NCBI GenBank assembly: GCA_017617125.1
Contig: JAFZWY010000022.1
Span: 1-46,258 of the forward strand
Source of the DNA: Bacteroidales bacterium
Lineage (GTDB): Bacteria; Bacteroidota; Bacteroidia; Bacteroidales; ML635J-15
Length of the DNA: 46,258 nucleotides
Direction of reading: 5' to 3'
Shown here: in pieces, positions 31,843 through 40,418 of the stretch
How the letters are laid out: each line of letters starts with the position of its first letter
How positions within the stretch are numbered: the stretch's first letter is position 1
The notes under the pieces: generated by a model
What the model saw: the letters and a program-made list of their open reading frames with translations, nothing else
Databases searched by the model: none
What the model was told of the DNA's origin: nothing
Program-made: the position numbers and the translations under genes

Positions 31843-32319
31843 CTATTCGTGCTTGTATATTGTTCCGTTGTAGTCAATGTAATCGCTGATTACAACAAAG
31901 GTGGTTGGGTGGTAGTCGACAGATTGTGGTTCTACTTGTTCTTCGGTAGGACTGCCCAATGTCGCATAGAATATCCATGTTTTGCTTTCGTCGCATTCTA
32001 GCACCAGACCGCCTTCTGGCGTATGCTTCTGAATTGCCTTGGGGTCTTTTGCAAAAATCTGTGCCAACGAAATGTTTTTATCATATTCTGCGTCGCTATT
32101 TTCTACAGTTATTGCAATTAGCGTGTCGTTAACTACTGCCCATTGTACTCTTAGCGATTCGCCATTTATGCTTACGGCATTAATTTCGTCAATCTGCACA
32201 TTTGGATACTTTTCTGCAATTCCGAGCTTTTTGTTCACGTCATTTTTTGTTTCGCAAGAACAAAACACAACCATTGTGGCTATTGCCAATGCTGGCATGA
32301 AAAATCTAAAAATTCCCAT
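31843..32319 (-). CDS. Hypothetical lipoprotein
   Basis: A 158-residue protein with a lipoprotein signal (hydrophobic run FFMPALAIATMVVFCSC; the lipobox cysteine is C22). The mature part alternates short strands (LRVQWAVVNDTLIAITVENS, then KTWIFYATLGSP). I recognise no family. Probably an outer-membrane or periplasmic lipoprotein. Confidence 0.75.
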   Translation of the reverse strand: MGIFRFFMPALAIATMVVFCSCETKNDVNKKLGIAEKYPNVQIDEINAVSINGESLRVQWAVVNDTLIAITVENSDAEYDKNISLAQIFAKDPKAIQKHTPEGGLVLECDESKTWIFYATLGSPTEEQVEPQSVDYHPTTFVVISDYIDYNGTIYKHE

Positions 32320-32356
32320 AACTTATTAATTAAGTGATTAACAAATATTATCGTGA

Positions 32357-32387
32357 CAAAAATAATAAATTGTGATTATCTGACAAA
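32357..32387 (-). promoter_or_regulatory. Promoter of the lipoprotein gene
   Basis: On the minus strand TTTG (32384-32387), 19 bases, then TATTTTTG (32357-32364): a full consensus match. Confidence 0.6.
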
Positions 32388-32441
32388 TAAATTTCATTAA
32401 AAAATCACGCCATCAATATGCTTTCGTATTCAATAATTCAT

Positions 32442-32449
32442 TACCTTTG
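32442..32449 (+). promoter_or_regulatory. Predicted -7 element for phosphoglucomutase
   Basis: TACCTTTG, 22 bases before the ATG. No TTG is seen at the expected distance. Confidence 0.45.
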
Positions 32450-32471
32450 ACTTTTCAAAATAAAGTGAAAA

Positions 32472-34190
32472 ATGGATAACAGCGTACTACAGAAAGCTAA
32501 ATACTGGGCAAGTGAAGTTTTCGACGAGCAGACCCGTAAGGCTGTAGCCGAAATGATTGAGAACAACCCCGAACAGTTGAACGAAAGTTTCTACAAGGAC
32601 CTTGAGTTCGGAACTGGCGGTTTGCGCGGAATCATGGGCGCAGGAACAAATCGCATGAACCGCTACACCGTTGGAATGGCGACGCAGGGCCTGGCAAACT
32701 ATCTGCTTGCAAACTGCGACAAGGCTAAGGGAATTAGCTGCGCAATAGCCCACGATAGCCGCAACAACAGCCGCGAATTTGCAAAAATCACCGCATCGGT
32801 ATTGTCGGCCAACGGAATTAAGGTGTATCTGTTCGACAAGCTACGTCCGACACCCGAACTGTCGTTTGCAATCCGTCACTTGCACTGCAACTCGGGAATC
32901 GTCATCACCGCTTCGCATAACCCGAAGGAATACAACGGATACAAAGTTTACTGGAGCGATGGCGGACAGGTAATTCCGCCTCACGACAAAGGCATAATCG
33001 AGGATGTTAGGAAAGTCACAGTCGAGGACATCAAGTTCGACGATGCCTTGAAGAATGTGGTGGAAATTGGCGCCGATGTCGACAATGCCTACATCGAAAC
33101 ACTCAAGTCGTTGTGCCACAATGTAAAGGACAATGCAAGTGCAAACTTGAAGATCGTATATACACCGATTCACGGTTCGAGCATAAGCGTACTGCCGCAG
33201 GCACTGAAGAGTATAGGCTTCAACGATGTCAACATTGTTGAGGAACAGGCAGTTCCAGACGGTAATTTCCCGACGGTAAAGTCGCCGAATCCCGAAGAGC
33301 GCGAGGCTCTCACGCTTGCAATCCGCAAGGCCGAGCAAATCGGAGCCGACATCGTATTCGGTACCGATCCCGACAGCGACCGTCTTGGCGTAGTGGTAAA
33401 CCACAATGGCAAGTTTGTGATCCTCAACGGCAACCAGACCGCTTCGATACTCGTGCATTATCTTCTCGACAGCTTCAAGGCCGAAGGTCGTTTGAAAGGA
33501 AAGGAATTCATCGTTAAGACTATCGTTACAACTGAACTCATTCCGCAGATTGCCAAGGATTACGGTGTAAAGTGCCTTGATGTGCTCACAGGCTTCAAGT
33601 ACATTGCCGAGGAAATCGAAAAGAACTACGGCAAGATGCAGTTCATTGGCGGTGGCGAGGAAAGCTACGGATTCCTAGCTGGCGACTGTGTTCGCGACAA
33701 AGATGCAGTAATCGCCTCGATGCTTGTTTGCGAAGCTGCTGCAAGAATGAAAGCACAAGGCAAAACCTTGATGGACTTGCTGTTGGATATTTATACAAAA
33801 TACGGCTTCTACCTCGAAGGACTCAAGTCGCTCACCAAGCCCGGACAAAGCGGAATGCAGGAAATAGAGGCTATGATGGAGAAGTTCAGAAGTACGCCGC
33901 CCGAGTCGATTTGTGGAGTGCAGGTTGTTATGGTTCACGATTTCCTTGTACGCAAGTCGTACGACAAAATCAGCGACCTCTGCTACGACATTACCTTGCC
34001 CAAGTCGAATGTACTGCAGTACGATCTCGCCGATGGTAGCAAGATTACAGTCCGTCCGTCGGGCACCGAACCGAAGATTAAATTCTATATAGGTGTAAAG
34101 GGTAAACTTGAATCTCCCGACCAGTACGAGGCAGTGGAAGCAAGTTTAAGAACAAGAATTAACGAAATAATTGAAACAATAACGAAGTAA
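32472..34190 (+). CDS. Phosphoglucomutase/phosphomannomutase family protein
   Basis: A 572-residue alpha-D-phosphohexomutase interconverting hexose 1- and 6-phosphates. The phosphoserine is S148 in TASHNPKEYNGYK, the metal loop is GTDPDSDRLG (about 297-306), the sugar-binding loop is GGGEESYGF, and the phosphate-binding loop near the C-terminus is RPSGTEPKIKFY. Length and motif spacing match the long PGM2-like (phospho-sugar mutase) branch of Bacteroidota. It likely feeds glycolysis and nucleotide-sugar synthesis. Confidence 0.94.
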   Translation: MDNSVLQKAKYWASEVFDEQTRKAVAEMIENNPEQLNESFYKDLEFGTGGLRGIMGAGTNRMNRYTVGMATQGLANYLLANCDKAKGISCAIAHDSRNNSREFAKITASVLSANGIKVYLFDKLRPTPELSFAIRHLHCNSGIVITASHNPKEYNGYKVYWSDGGQVIPPHDKGIIEDVRKVTVEDIKFDDALKNVVEIGADVDNAYIETLKSLCHNVKDNASANLKIVYTPIHGSSISVLPQALKSIGFNDVNIVEEQAVPDGNFPTVKSPNPEEREALTLAIRKAEQIGADIVFGTDPDSDRLGVVVNHNGKFVILNGNQTASILVHYLLDSFKAEGRLKGKEFIVKTIVTTELIPQIAKDYGVKCLDVLTGFKYIAEEIEKNYGKMQFIGGGEESYGFLAGDCVRDKDAVIASMLVCEAAARMKAQGKTLMDLLLDIYTKYGFYLEGLKSLTKPGQSGMQEIEAMMEKFRSTPPESICGVQVVMVHDFLVRKSYDKISDLCYDITLPKSNVLQYDLADGSKITVRPSGTEPKIKFYIGVKGKLESPDQYEAVEASLRTRINEIIETITK

Positions 34191-34300
34191 GTTGAAAGTT
34201 GAAAGTTGAAAGTTGAAATGTAGTCGCGCAATGCTTTGCGCGAAAACATGAAACAACGAAGTCTCCCTTCGACTACGCTCAGGGAGCTAAAATTAGAAAC
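34191..34300. repeat. Intergenic repeats: AAGTTG heptads, CGCGCAA hairpin, GTAGTCGAAGGG motif
   Basis: Four contiguous AGTTGAA units (about 34191-34217) are followed by the hairpin TCGCGCAA / TTGCGCGA (34224-34243). Then comes CTCCCTTCGACTACGCTCAG (34263-34282, running to GGAG), which is the reverse complement of the 8862 motif. No gene is present. Confidence 0.65.
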
Positions 34301-34346
34301 TAAATATTGAATTTTTAAATTTTTGAATAATTAAATTATTACCATT

Positions 34347-34958
34347 ATGGCAAAAGACGGAAGCGGTTGCTTAGGTGCAACATTAATTGGTGGAGTAATA
34401 TTTGTAATTCTCCTTATATGTGGAATTTATGTATGGCGTTCGTACAACAAGATTGTCGAGGCTGACCAGGCAGTAAAGAAGCCGTGGGCCGATGTGCAGG
34501 CAGCATACCAGAAGCGTGCCGACCTCATCCCCAACTTGGTCGAAACCGTTAAGGGTTACGCAGCTCACGAGTCGGGAACATTGACAGCAGTAATCGAAGC
34601 TCGTAGTGCAGCTACATCAATCAACATCAACGCTGACGAACTCGACAACGAATCGTTTGCTAAGTTCCAGGAAGCACAGGAAAATGTATCAAGCACTTTG
34701 AGTCGCTTGCTTGCAGTACGCGAAGCTTATCCGGAATTGAAGGCTGATGCTCATTTCACTCAGTTGATGGACCAGTTGAAGGAAATTGAAGCAGAAATCG
34801 CCGCAAAGCGTGAAATATTCAATGCAGCAGTACAGGATTACAATGTGCTTGTGATAAAGTTCCCGAAGAACCTTGTTGCAAAGATGTTCGGATTCGGCGA
34901 AAGGTCTTACTTCGAGGCTAGCCAGGCTGCTCAGGAAGCACCGAAGGTACAGTTTTAA
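34347..34958 (+). CDS. lemA: LemA family protein
   Basis: A 203-residue protein with an N-terminal membrane helix (about 11-28) then the LemA helical bundle: YNKIVEADQAVKKPWADVQ, RADLIPNLVETVKGYA and the final FPKNLVAKMFGFGERSYFEA. LemA proteins have an external N-terminus and cytoplasmic helices; the function is poorly known. The usual TPM-domain partner is not downstream here. Confidence 0.92.
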   Translation: MAKDGSGCLGATLIGGVIFVILLICGIYVWRSYNKIVEADQAVKKPWADVQAAYQKRADLIPNLVETVKGYAAHESGTLTAVIEARSAATSININADELDNESFAKFQEAQENVSSTLSRLLAVREAYPELKADAHFTQLMDQLKEIEAEIAAKREIFNAAVQDYNVLVIKFPKNLVAKMFGFGERSYFEASQAAQEAPKVQF

Positions 34959-35016
34959 TTGAATACTAACCGTCGTTCCGCAAGGTATACCACGCTCCAT
35001 GCGGCGCACTGAGATG

Positions 35017-35065
35017 CCCCCTGAGCCTGTCGAAGGGAAGTCGAAGTGAGCGTAGTTGAAGAGCG
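35017..35065. repeat. CCTGAGCCTGTCGAAGGG motif and degenerate second copy
   Basis: CCCCCTGAGCCTGTCGAAGG (35017-35036) is related to 8862-8883. A degraded copy TGAGCGTAGTTGAAGAGCG follows. Non-coding gap between lemA and the lipoprotein cluster. Confidence 0.55.
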
Positions 35066-35121
35066 TTTACATAATACTTTGCGGAATGACTTTATGAATG
35101 ACAACAAAATAATTTATTAAT

Positions 35122-35967
35122 ATGAGTAAGAACATTTTATTATTAGCAGCTGCAGCAATGCTTATATTGCTGTCGTGCAAAAATTCAGCCGACAAAAAGG
35201 CAACAGACGAAAACGAACCGGCAAAGACCGAACAAACAGCAGAAGAACAAACCCTTCCGCTTATCAAGAGCATAGAAAAAATTTATGACGGAGAATCTGC
35301 TGGTACTATTACCTTCAAGTACGATGACAAGGGTCGCCTTATAAATCAGAAAGACGAGTACGATGAATATTCCGTAACATATACCGACAACGAAATCAAG
35401 GTTGCACACGAAAATACAACAACAACCTACAAGTATTCCAACGGTAAGCTGGCAACCAGCTGCATCGATATGGGCGAGCCAGGCAAGATTAATACCAAAT
35501 ATACCTACGAAGGTGAAAAGCTTAGTTGGATAACCCGCGATTTCGGTCCAAACGGTGATCCGTATTATACTGATATGAACATTATATACCAGTGGAAAGA
35601 TGGATGTATGACCGAATATTCGATAGTTTACAACACCACCGACGTGGAAGAGCCGCAATCAACTACGGAATTTGAATATACTGACATTAAAAATCCGTTT
35701 ACAATCGATGTCTTTACAATCTACTATTCCGGACCTGATGTTACATCGTTTGGAAAGGATTTGACATCTGAGTTTCTTCCATCAAAGTCGCACTTCAGCG
35801 GCATAGTCGATGGTTGGGAAACTGAGGAGAACACCACTTACGAGTACAAAATCGATGACGCTACCGGTAGGATAACCGAAATAACAATTACGTCCGACAA
35901 CGAAACCGACTACGATGGCGAAATCGAAAAGGAAACTATCGTCTGTACTTTAAAACTTAATTACTAA
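35122..35967 (+). CDS. Lipoprotein with RHS/YD-like strand repeats (paralogue 1 of 3)
   Basis: A 281-residue lipoprotein (lipobox cysteine C19 in LLSC). After an acidic, low-complexity linker, the domain is built of strand pairs such as TFKYDDKGRLINQ, TYKYSNGKL, TKYTYEGEKL and IYQWKDGCMTEY. The segment FLPSKSHFSG and the end YEYKIDDATGRITEI are shared with the next gene. These YD-repeat-like proteins (DUF4595-type) are surface lipoproteins of unknown role. First of three tandem paralogues separated by four bases each. Confidence 0.82.
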   Translation: MSKNILLLAAAAMLILLSCKNSADKKATDENEPAKTEQTAEEQTLPLIKSIEKIYDGESAGTITFKYDDKGRLINQKDEYDEYSVTYTDNEIKVAHENTTTTYKYSNGKLATSCIDMGEPGKINTKYTYEGEKLSWITRDFGPNGDPYYTDMNIIYQWKDGCMTEYSIVYNTTDVEEPQSTTEFEYTDIKNPFTIDVFTIYYSGPDVTSFGKDLTSEFLPSKSHFSGIVDGWETEENTTYEYKIDDATGRITEITITSDNETDYDGEIEKETIVCTLKLNY

Positions 35968-35971
35968 CAAA

Positions 35972-36829
35972 ATGAAAAAGGTATATCTCGCAGCCATAGT
36001 ATTGGCAGTAGCATTTTTTGCTTCCTGCGGTGGCTCAAAGGAAAGCAAAACCGTGGAACAGCAAGTCGAGACAACCGACAGTGTTGTTGATGAAACTGTT
36101 TTTGTTGTAACTCCAGTAAAAAGCATCGAGGTGTTGTACAATGGAAAACATTCAAATACATTAAATTTGAAGTACGACGACCAGAATCGTCTTATTGAAA
36201 CAATAGACGAGTTTTCGAGAAGCAATAAGATAACATATTCCGATACCGAAGTCAAGATTATCAATGAAGATCTCAATCTAGATGGGACCTACTCATTAGT
36301 AAAGACATTCACCTATAAATATTCTGATGGCAAACCTACAGAATGCAATCTAGAAATGGGACAATCTGGCAGAGTAAACAAAAAATATTCGTTCGATGGC
36401 GACAAGATAAGCGGCATTGAAAATGTTTTCAATGGCGAGGTTTCTAAATACGCATACAAGTGGGACAATGGTTGCATGACCGAACAAATAATAAATTATC
36501 ATGCAGATAATAATCCACAAGAAACTACATTCGAATATACAGACATGCGCAACCCGTTTAATGTGGATATTATTTCATTTGTAACTCCCGAAATTGACAT
36601 TCTCGCGTTTGACAAAGGTTGTATTTCCGATTTCCTTCCGTCAAAGTCAGTATTTACATGGACAAGCAACGATAATATAAAGGAAACCCAACGCACTGCT
36701 TTCGAATACAATATTGACGATGCTACAGGAAAGATAACGTCGATAAATATTAATCGGACTGTCATTACTGATGAGCTCGGCACTATTAATGAAGAAACCA
36801 CAATAATTACTCTAAATTTAACTTATTAG
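35972..36829 (+). CDS. Lipoprotein with RHS/YD-like strand repeats (paralogue 2 of 3)
   Basis: A 285-residue lipoprotein (C19 in FASCGGSKESK). It has the same plan as the previous gene: VKSIEVLYNGK, LKYDDQNRLIET, FTYKYSDGKPTE, KYSFDGDKISGI, YKWDNGCMTEQ, FLPSKSVF and FEYNIDDATGKITSI. It is clearly paralogous to both neighbours; its lipobox and first ten mature residues are nearly identical to paralogue 3. Function unknown. Confidence 0.82.
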   Translation: MKKVYLAAIVLAVAFFASCGGSKESKTVEQQVETTDSVVDETVFVVTPVKSIEVLYNGKHSNTLNLKYDDQNRLIETIDEFSRSNKITYSDTEVKIINEDLNLDGTYSLVKTFTYKYSDGKPTECNLEMGQSGRVNKKYSFDGDKISGIENVFNGEVSKYAYKWDNGCMTEQIINYHADNNPQETTFEYTDMRNPFNVDIISFVTPEIDILAFDKGCISDFLPSKSVFTWTSNDNIKETQRTAFEYNIDDATGKITSININRTVITDELGTINEETTIITLNLTY

Positions 36830-36833
36830 AACT

Positions 36834-37685
36834 ATGCGAATAAAAAGTCTTGTAATTTTTGCATTCACAGTGGCACTTCTTACTTCGTGCGGTGGCTCTA
36901 AGGAAAGCAAAGCTATGGAACAGCATGCCGAACCCACCGACAGCATAGTCGAGGAAGTTGTTGAAGAACCGTCATTCCTTGTGAAAAGCATCGAAATAAA
37001 TTATGATGTGGCTGGAGACAACAAGGTGACCTTTGAATATGACGAGCTAGACCGACTGACAAAAGTCACATCACACCGCAACATTGGTACCGATTACGAG
37101 TGGACCATTGAATCGACAGTTACTTACGGCGACGGTGTCATAACCTGCGAAGCTGGGATGAGAAAGCTGGAGCTTACCTTGGATGGCGAAGGCTATGTGA
37201 AGAAGTCGGAATACTTTTTGGAAGGCGAAGGCTTTGTGCAACGCTACAAGTACAAGTCGGGCAAGCTTAGCGAGTGCATCGACGAAACGGACTGCGGCAA
37301 CAGCTATCTCTGGGATGGCGGAAATGTAAATATAGTAAAGGTATTTTCTCCTGCCTGCGACGAGTCGTTCTCGTTCGACAGTGTTTTCTATAAGTATGGC
37401 GATGTTGACCGTCCCAACATTGATGTGCTGGCGTTTGCCGAAGAGGCAGGATTTCTCCCTGGTGCGACATCGGTTGCCCCGAAGGGAATGGTTTCCAAGT
37501 TTATGCCTATGGAAAGTAAGACAACTATTTATAGCGACGCTCACAAGATAATGGCGAGCTCCAAATTAAAATATACCTACACTGTTGACGATTACCAGCG
37601 TGTAACCGGTATCGAATGCGGATATAATTATTACGACGGTGAAGAAGAGGAGTCGGGAACTTATACCGTGAAGGTGAATTACTAA
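36834..37685 (+). CDS. Lipoprotein with RHS/YD-like strand repeats (paralogue 3 of 3)
   Basis: A 283-residue lipoprotein (C19 in LTSCGGSKESK). It keeps the N-terminal SIEINYD, TFEYDELDRLTK and YKYKSGKLSECIDE blocks and the end KYTYTVDDYQRVTGI. The middle has diverged, and FLPSKS has become FLPGATSV. Its higher GC content than paralogue 2 suggests older divergence. Function unknown. Confidence 0.82.
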   Translation: MRIKSLVIFAFTVALLTSCGGSKESKAMEQHAEPTDSIVEEVVEEPSFLVKSIEINYDVAGDNKVTFEYDELDRLTKVTSHRNIGTDYEWTIESTVTYGDGVITCEAGMRKLELTLDGEGYVKKSEYFLEGEGFVQRYKYKSGKLSECIDETDCGNSYLWDGGNVNIVKVFSPACDESFSFDSVFYKYGDVDRPNIDVLAFAEEAGFLPGATSVAPKGMVSKFMPMESKTTIYSDAHKIMASSKLKYTYTVDDYQRVTGIECGYNYYDGEEEESGTYTVKVNY

Positions 37686-37711
37686 TAGTTTGAAACAAAA
37701 AATATAACCCT

Positions 37712-38515
37712 ATGATGTATCTACTTATTCTTTTAGCAATATCGCTTGCAGTTTCGGCTGTAGGATGGAAATATTTTATTTATTTCTTCAGCCTGGGATA
37801 CGGCTATGGTATTGCCGCGCTTGCCATTGCAATGGTTGCGATGTTCTGGGGTGCCGTATCGTTACCAACGATAGCCCTTTGCGTTCTGTTTTTTGTGTTC
37901 GGATGCCGGCTTGGAACATACTTGCTTGTTCGTGAGCGTAAAGCGGCTGCCTACCGCAAAATTCTCTACGACCCGTCGTTGCAGAAGAAGAAACCCCTCG
38001 GAGTGGTTATTACAGTGTGGTTGTTCTGTGCGATACTATATGTTGCGCAGGTAAGTCCTGTGGCGTTCCGCCTGGCAAATACAGCGGAAGGACTTCCGGT
38101 ATGCGACCTGTGGGCATGGATTGGTGCAGGTGTAATGTTTTGCGGAATATTGCTCGAAGCTATAAGTGATGCGCAGAAAAACGCTGCCAAGAAGCGTAAC
38201 CCGAAACGTTTTGTCGATACCGGACTTTACCGTATTGTTCGCTGTCCCAACTACTTGGGCGAGGTTGTGATATGGACAGGCGCATTGTTGAGCGGTATAG
38301 GCGCAAGCCTGTGCGTATGGCAGTGGGTAATTGTTGCAATTGGCTATTTGGGCATACTTTATGTCATGTTCAGCGGAGCGCGCCGATTGGAACTCCGTCA
38401 GGCAGAAGTATATGGCAACGATGCCGAATATCAGGCATACGCCAAGAAAACACCGATTCTAATACCTCTACTTCCGATTTTCAGTCTGGCAAAATATAAG
38501 TGGTTGCAGGCGTAA
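37712..38515 (+). CDS. DUF1295 / steroid 5-alpha-reductase-like membrane protein
   Basis: A 267-residue polytopic protein. The cytoplasmic motif GLYRIVRCPNYLGEVVIW and the C-terminal YQAYAKKTPILIPLLP are the hallmarks of the DUF1295/isoprenylcysteine-methyltransferase-like and steroid-reductase superfamily. It could reduce or methylate a lipid substrate; none is indicated. It lies 26 bases after the lipoprotein cluster and may be co-transcribed. It converges with idi. Confidence 0.87.
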   Translation: MMYLLILLAISLAVSAVGWKYFIYFFSLGYGYGIAALAIAMVAMFWGAVSLPTIALCVLFFVFGCRLGTYLLVRERKAAAYRKILYDPSLQKKKPLGVVITVWLFCAILYVAQVSPVAFRLANTAEGLPVCDLWAWIGAGVMFCGILLEAISDAQKNAAKKRNPKRFVDTGLYRIVRCPNYLGEVVIWTGALLSGIGASLCVWQWVIVAIGYLGILYVMFSGARRLELRQAEVYGNDAEYQAYAKKTPILIPLLPIFSLAKYKWLQA

Positions 38516-38545
38516 AAAAGGTTCAAAGGTTTAAGGTTTAAAAGT

Positions 38546-39049
38546 TCAAAGGCTTGACAGTCTAAAGATTATCTCCTTGAACCAATAGGTAAACGAATCG
38601 GGAGAGTTCTTCATTTCTGCTTTTATTTCATCCAAAGTTGCCCATCGGTAGTCGTCGGCTTCGGAAGGGTCGGGCAGGGGAGTGCCGTTCCATTTGCCAG
38701 TATATACATGGTCTATCTCGTTCTCGATGAGGCCATTGTCAAAGTTTGCGGTGTAGTGGAAACTAAATGCAAATTGCAGTTCGCAGTCGAAGCCCATTTC
38801 GTGCTTTAGTCGTTCGTGCATGTAGTTTTCCATGTCCTTGCCTTCGACAAGATGGCTGCAGCAGGTATTTGTCCACAGTCCGCCAGAGTGGTACTTGGTG
38901 GCAGCACGTTTTTGCATCAGGATTTCGCCTGCGCTGTTGAATATCACAACCGAGAACGCACGATGAAGTAGTCCTTGTTGGTGGACAAGGAGTTTCTGCG
39001 CATAGCCAGTGATTTGGTCTTCGTGCGATACGGTGGCGATGTTTTCCAT
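38546..39049 (-). CDS. idi: Isopentenyl-diphosphate delta-isomerase (type 1)
   Basis: A 167-residue NUDIX-fold enzyme interconverting IPP and DMAPP. The active cysteine is in TNTCCSHL (C63/C64; H66 is a metal ligand). The NUDIX-like HERLKHEMGF and ENEIDHVY carry the acidic metal ligands. The expected substrate-pocket tryptophan is in FTYWFKEI. Its stop lies near repeated CAGTCTAAAG text. Confidence 0.93.
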   Translation of the reverse strand: MENIATVSHEDQITGYAQKLLVHQQGLLHRAFSVVIFNSAGEILMQKRAATKYHSGGLWTNTCCSHLVEGKDMENYMHERLKHEMGFDCELQFAFSFHYTANFDNGLIENEIDHVYTGKWNGTPLPDPSEADDYRWATLDEIKAEMKNSPDSFTYWFKEIIFRLSSL

Positions 39050-39059
39050 TTTTTATAGG

Positions 39060-39120
39060 GCTAACAGGCTAGCAGTCTCACGGCTTTCAGGCTGTTTGGC
39101 TGTTGGCCTGTTAGCTTTTT
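39060..39120 (+). repeat. GCTAACAGGC inverted repeat with T-run
   Basis: GCTAACAGGC (39060-39069) pairs with GCCTGTTAGC (39106-39115), followed by TTTTT. On the + strand this is terminator-like, but both flanking genes are on the minus strand. It belongs to the same dispersed family as 6340-6482. Confidence 0.55.
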
Positions 39121-39124
39121 GACA

Positions 39125-40390
39125 TTATTCTTTACCCAGCAGTCTAAACATTTCCTTCTTGTATGCTTCTACGCCTGGCTGGTTGAATGGGTTCTCGCCA
39201 AGCATGTATGCGCTTATACCGCAAGCGAACTCGAAGAAGAACATCAGGTATCCGAGGTTGAATTCATCTACAGCATCGATTTCGATGCGGATGTTCGGGA
39301 CATTTCCTGCTACGTGGGCATTCATTGTGCCTTCGGCAGCCTTGCTGTTGATGTATTCCATGTTCTTTCCTTCAAGGTAGTTGAGCTTGTCGAGGTTTTC
39401 GTTGTCGTGCGGAACTACAGGAGCATCGCTGTCGTCGTCAACCCAGAGTACGGTCTCGAAGAGGATGGGACTGCCGTCCTGAACGAACTGTCCGAGCGAG
39501 TGCAAGTCGGTTGTGTACGATACCGATGCAGGGAACAATCCCTTGCCGTTCTTGCCTTCGCTTTCGCCGTAAAGCTGTTTCCACCATTCGGCAAAGTAAC
39601 AGAGGCGCGGATTGTAGTTGACCATTAGTTCAACCTTCCTGCCTTCGTTGAAAAGCATATTTCTTACTGCTGCGTATTGTATTGCCGGGTTTTTCTCGTT
39701 GTTTTCGAGGCAGATGTCCTGTGCCAGCGATGCGCCGTGAAGCATTTCCTCGATGTCGAAGCCAGCAATGGCAATCGGCACAAGTCCTACTGGCGACAAT
39801 ACCGAGAAGCGGCCACCTACATTGTCGGCGATGATGAAGTCGTCGAAACCTTCCTTGTCGCAAAGAGTGCGGAGCGCACCTTTGTTTTTGTCGGTTATCA
39901 CAACGATGCGGTCGCGGATTGTCTCGTTGTCGAAACGTTTCTTCATTTCGTTGTAGAGCAGTCTGAATGCAACGGCCGGCTCGGTCGTAGTTCCCGATTT
40001 TGAAATTACAACGATACCGAATTCCTTGTCGCTCAAGTGTTCCATAAGTTCAGCGTGGTAGTTGCCGCTGAGGGTATGGCCTGCGAATATAATTTCGGGA
40101 GTTGTCCTTTCGAAGTGAGGCCTTAGGGCTTCGATTGTTGCTTTTGCACCGAGATACGATCCGCCAATACCTATTACTACAACGCAGTCGAGCTGACGCA
40201 TGCGGTCTGCAATGTTAAGTATGTCCTCGATGTCCTCGTCGCTGTACGAGCATGGCAGGTCCATCCATCCTAGAAAGTCGTTACCTTCGCCAGTTCCCTC
40301 GGTGAGTGTATTGAATTTTTCTTGTGCAAACTTCAGCATTTCTTGGTATTTGCTGTTGTTGCCGAGTGCTTTTTCGATGTTTAGTTTCAT
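39125..40390 (-). CDS. pgi: Glucose-6-phosphate isomerase
   Basis: A 421-residue (short, Bacteroidota/Thermotoga-like) phosphoglucose isomerase. Motifs are VVIGIGGSYLGAKA, FAGHTLSGNYHAEL, VISKSGTTTEPAVAF (phosphate site), GGRFSVLSPVGLVP, and the C-terminal NPFNQPGVEAYK containing the substrate-binding lysine. Active-site histidine and glutamate positions appear intact. It is probably a single-gene unit; the promoter was not recognised. Confidence 0.95.
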   Translation of the reverse strand: MKLNIEKALGNNSKYQEMLKFAQEKFNTLTEGTGEGNDFLGWMDLPCSYSDEDIEDILNIADRMRQLDCVVVIGIGGSYLGAKATIEALRPHFERTTPEIIFAGHTLSGNYHAELMEHLSDKEFGIVVISKSGTTTEPAVAFRLLYNEMKKRFDNETIRDRIVVITDKNKGALRTLCDKEGFDDFIIADNVGGRFSVLSPVGLVPIAIAGFDIEEMLHGASLAQDICLENNEKNPAIQYAAVRNMLFNEGRKVELMVNYNPRLCYFAEWWKQLYGESEGKNGKGLFPASVSYTTDLHSLGQFVQDGSPILFETVLWVDDDSDAPVVPHDNENLDKLNYLEGKNMEYINSKAAEGTMNAHVAGNVPNIRIEIDAVDEFNLGYLMFFFEFACGISAYMLGENPFNQPGVEAYKKEMFRLLGKE

Positions 40391-40418
40391 TGTGCTGATG
40401 ATTTTAAAGTTGTTTTAT

